Shown here: piece by piece, positions 58,641 to 64,000 of the stretch
How positions within the stretch are numbered: the stretch's first letter is position 1
Layout: each line of letters opens with the position of its first letter
NCBI GenBank assembly: GCA_008973525.1
Contig: WACJ01000301.1
Coordinates: forward strand, 124,001-188,000
Source of the DNA: Stenopsyche tienmushanensis
Taxonomy: Eukaryota; Arthropoda; Insecta; Trichoptera; Stenopsychidae
DNA: 64,000 nucleotides
Reading direction: 5' to 3'
Notes under the pieces: generated by a model
Seen by the model: the letters and a program-made list of their open reading frames with translations, nothing else
Databases searched by the model: none
Told to the model about the DNA's origin: nothing
Translations under genes and position numbers: made by a program

Positions 58641-61600
58641 AGTGTGTTATTTGTTTAGGCAAAAAAATGATCGAATATTTTGTGCTATCGACAGTGTTTA
58701 TTTTTTTAATTGCTTCCTGTTCGTCGCTGCTTTTTGAATGTATCTTTGTCCGATTATCATTTCCTTCTAAAGCAGGAGCAAATGAATCGATTTTTTGTGT
58801 ATTGTTTATGTAAAGAAATGACGTGGTCTTGTATGCTATCAACAGTGTTTATTTACAATTAACTCTGCCTCGAATTGAAGATTGTCTTACGCTGATAGGA
58901 GCTGAGGAAAATTTTATTTTAAAATGTTGTGTGTAAAATTGTTGTTATTAATAAATTTGAACAACTTTTATAATATGTTCGAGTACTTTCGGGTCCACCT
59001 AATCTTAATTTTTAAGGCGCCGCGTGCATCAATAGATGCGTCGTGCATTGGAAGTATTAAGTACTTGAAGCAAATTCATCAATCATGCAAAAATGATCAT
59101 TGTATGAAGCATTAAAACATCACATTTGCACTCGATAATTGCCATTGTTTAATTAATATAAATAGGCGACTTTAAACGCGCAAGAGGAATCCGGGTTAAA
59201 GTAATGAGGCAATTTCAACAGTTGGATTGCGGCAACTTGATGCCATAGTTATATTCATTTTGATGATTACATTCATTTCTGGTATAAAAAAAGACTAAAT
59301 ATTTCATCGTGATTAATGAATATGCGTCAAGAGATGATTTAAATTTCTCTATCCGTCTGTGCTTGACGGCTAGAAAAATTTGATTGAGATTAGAAAGGCT
59401 TTAATAAATAGGCAATCTCAATAATATTGCAAAACCGACATGTTTAAAATCCATCCGAGAATTTGGATAATTTACACAAATGCCATAACAGCAATCAAAC
59501 AAGCAATATAACAAAATGTATGATATTCACCATTGACCAATTAAAACATCTTTAATTAATTCATAGGGTTTATTGAGTTGGGGTAATATTGGGATGCATA
59601 GCACATACAACCCGTTTTGATGTAAATATGAAACTATTTTGAATGTTTAAACTTGCAGCTTGGAATACATACGTTCAGGTCTGCATCTTTCCTGTAACAT
59701 TGCCGCAAATTTAGAGCAATTGGCATAAATTGATTTCAATGTAGTTAATGAAATGATGCGGCAGAGGATCGTTACGGATGAGAAATTTGATATTTATTTA
59801 GATCATACAGATAAAACGTGCTTATCTGCATACACACACAGAGTAGAAGTCGAGATCGTGAAATTGCTGGATGGAAGAGAAAGTGGTGTGAACTCCTACA
59901 AGGTTGCTGGATGGCGTCGTGAGATTCTTGCTCACATCGAAGTTCAAGAACTCTATTTCTTCAATATGTAATCGAAAATCTTCTATGATTAAAATTAATA
60001 GCAAGGCTACTAAGCCAAGAAGTATATTTATTTGAATAACATTCAGATAAGACAAATAGGAAGCAAACAGTTTAAACTTTTTACCGACAAGCTGTTCATT
60101 TGCGACCTCAAAGATTTAGACACGAACAGCATATTTGGGCAAAAAAATCCTATAGGAATTTTCTTTTTTTATAAGGTTTTTTTGTTTTCGTATGTTTTTT
60201 ACGTTGTGGTTTTGGCCCATTGCTTGCAAATATTAGGTCTTTCCGAAAAAATCTATTATTTTCGCATGCTCTCCTTTGAGCTTAGTTAAATTTCAATTAA
60301 TTTATATTATTATTTATTATTGTTACTAATCCAGTAATTCGTAATTCATCCTGTCCGATTTTATTGATTATCTCATCTTGGATCGATCAATTGGATATAT
60401 GAATTCTGGATTCCAAGAAGCAGAAGCATTTGGTTGAAACAGATGTGAATCAATTATTTGGAGCAGCGAGTGGCTATTAAATAGCAAGGATCTACTCAGG
60501 TCATGGATTTCGATGAAATGCGTTTGATTTGACGTGGTAATTTCGCGATGTAATTTTTATTTGCTTTATACGAAATTTATCGCACTTAAAATTTGATCAC
60601 CATCGAACCTTGCAATTCATTTGCGATCTCAGAACGCTCGTATACAACTGCAAATATTTTGCAGTAAATCTTTAAAAACGTATATCATGTTTAATTCATA
60701 GGAATAAATATATATTTTTTTTGCTAGACGTAGGAAACATTAAATCATACATTTATGGAGTCCATGAAACACGTCCGTTAGACACAACATAGTTGCATCA
60801 TATTTTCATAAATTAATTTTTAAAACGCCAGGAGAACAAGCATTTCCGTTTAATGCATATCATCTAATTATCTGCATTTACACATTTTTTTTATTGTCGT
60901 TCAGCTGTCCCGTTACAAAGATTAGACCATTATTACGAAACAATGGCGTTATACAAAGAAAATAACTTGCATAATAAAAAATGTGTTTGCGTGTCTGCCA
61001 TGATTACTTTGTATGAGGTTTTATTGTTAAAAAGTATTATACAAATGCCGTTTTAATATTACAATGCCGTGATATCGAGCGGGTATTAAAGCTGAGTAAA
61101 TTGTTGCATCGAAATCTTGCATAAAAATTGAGAGAACGATCTCTGGCTGGATTAATCAATGGAATTTGATCACGTATTGAAATTAATTAGCACAGGAGGG
61201 TTTGTTAACTTTTTATCAAGGCTTTGAACCGAAAACGAATCGAAAACCATTAAAATTGTGATTTTAACAAGACCATAAATCGAAAATGAACCGGTTCAAA
61301 ATAATCAGCAAAATATGTGACTTTCATCATTCTTATGCAGAATTTGTTTGATTGTATTGGAATTGAACCAATAAATGAAAAAAAAAACAGATATAAAAAA
61401 ACATTTAAACAATCTTTTATAAAAAAATATTTAAAAATGTTAAAAATTCAGCCGTTGAGATTTTAGTTTTCGGAAATCTCTTACAGAAAAGTTTATATGA
61501 AATCAAAAATCTAAATATATTCTGTTAATATGCAAATATAGCTTATGATTGAATGAAGGATTTTAAAAAAAAAGATGGTAAAATTGAAGTTTTGACATAG

Positions 61601-61949
61601 TTGTATGCAATAAAATACAATTGTCAATAAAATCTACATGTATTGCCTTGTAAAATTATTTGTGATTAACGAAAATAAAAAAAACTTTCGTTCAATCACC
61701 GGACAATCCTATCTAAAAGAAGTATGCAAAATTTCAGTAAAATCCGTGCATTGGTTTTTGAGAAAATAATACCTACTTCAAAATAGAGCTTTGAGCAAAA
61801 AGCGATTAAAGTGCGACGCTCCCAACCGGTCAAACCTAATGTATCAAACCAAATATCCTTGATATGTTGTACTATTAGATAAAAAAAGTTTTTTTTAATT
61901 CAACAACCTTGTAATCCATTAAGTTTGGACTGCTGGAATACAGTCACAG
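58641..61949. other. AT-rich intergenic DNA
   Basis: No supported gene. Contains one copy of the dispersed GGAGCAGCGAGTGGC motif (60455-60506) and, at about 61220-61320, AACCGAAAACGAATCGAAAACC-type sequence resembling motifs in intron 1 of the glycine-rich copies. Short open frames at 59753-60055 and 60032-60289 are not convincing. Confidence 0.4.
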
Positions 61950-62230
61950 CGTCGTCAATATGTCAGTTTTTTAAATAGAAGTTATGTATAGATTTGATTA
62001 AAACTCCCTGTCTTTGTTCATTGAAGGGTGTTACAGAATTTAGAGTTAAAAGAAAAAAATGGATCATTGTGTTTCAAGAAAAAATGATAGTAGTCTGGCC
62101 AGTCAATGAAAGTAGTCTGGCCAGACCCAGATTTTTTTTTCATAGAATTTGTATGAGAAATCACGTTTTTCTTCATATTCCGTAAGTAATTTTTTATCCT
62201 TACGATCCATGCAATATTTTATCACATTTC
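61950..62230 (+). repeat. Dispersed repeat, copy 2 (partner 43740-44050)
   Basis: Same landmarks as the copy in the intron at 43.7 kb. It contains two close GTCTGGCCAG motifs. Confidence 0.65.
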
Positions 62231-62249
62231 TTAGGTAGACTTTTTAGCA

Positions 62250-62712
62250 TACATATACAGTACATATATGTTTTTCAAATTGGTATATTAACATTTCCCT
62301 ACCGGTGATGTATTTAATACACCTCGACTCTTATAATGGGAACATCGATATGAAATATAATACATATGGGGTTCTGAATTTTTGTATTCCTCCGTAATAT
62401 AATTACGAATCACATCAAAGTATTATAGTATATAAGTATTCATCCGCAGCGATGGAAATAAATAATTTGTCGAGAAATCGGGAATTTTGCGAGTTTTAGT
62501 CCGTGTCTCAGCAGATTGGAATTTTATCAGTCACATTGATGGTATTATACGAAAATAGTGTGGAGGCTGAGCATGAATTTTCAGCAGCAGGTTGCATAGC
62601 TACCAAAATCAGATCCAGACTAAATTACGAAATATTCGATGTTTAATGTTACTTCGTCTTATTCAATCCCGAAATCCCGGGATCGAAATTTTGGCTCGGG
62701 ATTGGATTCCCT
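62250..62712 (+). mobile_element. hAT relic, copy 4
   Basis: Contains CTACCGGTGATGTATTTAAT, CCGTGTCTCAGCAG and a remnant of the SVEAEHEFSAAG...TKIRSRLNYE coding stretch, then CCCGGGATCGAAATTTTGGC. Coding is shorter and more decayed than in copies 2 and 3. Confidence 0.75.
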
Positions 62713-63821
62713 AATTCAGACTGTGTACCAGTACCTGGGTTTCATTAATATTTTTTGACTTTAGCTTAATTTCGTTGAACGTGTATAGTTCGTTATTGAG
62801 AATCATGAGCTTAAACTTGTACAAAGTTGCATAATAATTTCGAATTTGGCATTACGCGCTTTAAAAAGCTATCCATGTATCATCGACCTTGCGCATTTCA
62901 TCTGCTTTGGCGAAAAGCCAAAAAAATGCATATTTCTGCTTGAATCATGAATTCAATCCTTGAATATTCGCCAAACCACAATCCTCCGAATTTGATGCTG
63001 AATTGCTTGGTTTTATAAATACGCACATTGGACGGTGAAAAACAAACTTGCACAACGTGTAATAATGCAATACGTCGATTTTTTTTAATGGAAAGAAGTC
63101 TGGGGATCTCTTATTGAAATGAGCAAAGAAGAGGTCATGGTTCTGCATTCGCCTGTTTGTTGTTTGTATACGACGATGCGTAATTTTTATCAATTAAACA
63201 AGATGAGAACTTGGACTTGAAATAGAAAAGAACAATCGATTTTGGGAACCAAATTGGGCTGCTTGAGGCCCATAACTAAATTTTGCTGTCTGGCGAGTTC
63301 ATCAACGGTAACTTTTTAACATTCCTTCAAGCAAAAGTATTGCAGAATTGTTTTTAAAATAATTTTTCTTTGGTAGTCTGAACAAATACGATGAATACCT
63401 TGCAAAAATATATATTTAAAATACAAATATAGTCAGTTAGTCTATAATGTTATTAATTTTACTGTAAAATAGAATTTATGATGGATTGTATATTTAAAAA
63501 AAGAATCATCGATATTCTTGGATTGGAACATTGATGAAATATGTCTTTGAATGTCATTATTTAGAAAGAATCATGCTTCACCCTTTGAATAGTGAGCTAA
63601 TTTTCAGATTCGTAACAAGGGTATGAAGCGCCCCTGGCAAGTATTTAACATCAGCTCTCCCCCTCCAAACAAATCAACTACAAAGATAGTCCCAAAAGTA
63701 CCCGACTTAACGTATAGATAACGCGGTTACTGTTTAAAAAAAAATACTATGTTAGAAAATGTCTAGACGCTATGTTACTTCCGTAGCTGGACAGTTCAGG
63801 ATCGAGAAAGATCGTCCTAAA

Positions 63822-64000
63822 AGAGGACGGAGTGACCATAAGGTTTGTATGTCCAATCGGTCCGCTTTTCGAACCGTTGGTATAACGAATGAGCGCCTCG
63901 CGATCGGATGTCATACCTGGATATACAGAACGATTACAACCTCTCATTATGAAACGAAGCTTTCTGAAGAAGACTGATCGGGTGGGTTGTTTAAATTTTA
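63822..64000. repeat. Dispersed repeat, copy 2 (partner 2965-3150), reaches right edge
   Basis: Continues to the window edge, so the true end is unknown. Preceded at 63688-63720 by the short repeat also found at 46690. Confidence 0.65.

Noticed and set aside
59822..60055. Minus-strand frame with a hydrophobic N-terminus resembling a signal peptide
   Set aside because: It has no supported neighbouring exons and no conservation inside the window; the hydrophobic stretch comes from AT-rich sequence.
1..64000. tRNA, rRNA and CRISPR-type arrays
   Set aside because: None was recognised by eye; GC-rich islands did not show tRNA box motifs with a cloverleaf, and CRISPR is not expected in an insect genome.

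Overview
The window is eukaryotic, AT-rich DNA and almost certainly comes from a holometabolous insect. Genes are split by introns with GT/AG junctions. Relics of mariner, hAT, Helitron and R1-like LINE elements are dense. The left edge carries the insect form of Mediator subunit 29 (Drosophila intersex). The order cannot be fixed from this sequence.

Every gene I can support lies on the minus strand. From left to right: (1) the 5' part of MED29/intersex (1-1298, running off the left edge). (2) A 288-residue secreted-type protein with five 18-residue repeats (2110-4639). (3) A transposon-rich stretch (4.8-10.9 kb) with a GC-rich relic, a 2.9 kb foldback structure, a Helitron and a LINE tail. 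(4) A 128-residue secreted-type protein whose first intron holds several relics (14171-20502). (5) A nearly complete mariner (20995-22240). (6) Three tandem copies of a five-exon glycine/alanine-rich secreted protein gene (24718-26785, 30205-32471, 34274-37506), with a broken relative at 27976-28308. (7) A longer, older relative of these (39853-44373). (8) A 4.6 kb inverted-repeat structure (45.2-49.8 kb) and a 1.1 kb Helitron (51665-52803). (9) A small secreted protein with a basic tail (54921-56920). (10) Intergenic DNA with mariner and hAT relics to the right edge.

The main result is that the seven non-Mediator genes look like one rapidly changing local family. Each starts with a short signal-peptide exon and ends with a phase-0 exon opening (I/N)-P-(I/F). 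In most members the preceding exon ends in a hydrophobic motif such as D-I-F-N, G-I-F-N, S-I-F-E or N-L-L-T. Between these ends the middle exons differ completely: glycine-rich repeats, 18-residue helical-looking repeats, or acidic/Ser-Pro-rich linkers. The function is unknown. The pattern fits secreted structural, defensive or secretion-gland proteins made by a locally duplicated cluster. The three glycine-rich copies also share upstream sequence and polyadenylation signals, which suggests co-regulation.

All gene structures were assembled by eye from reading frames, splice sites and comparison between copies. No database search or transcript evidence was available.
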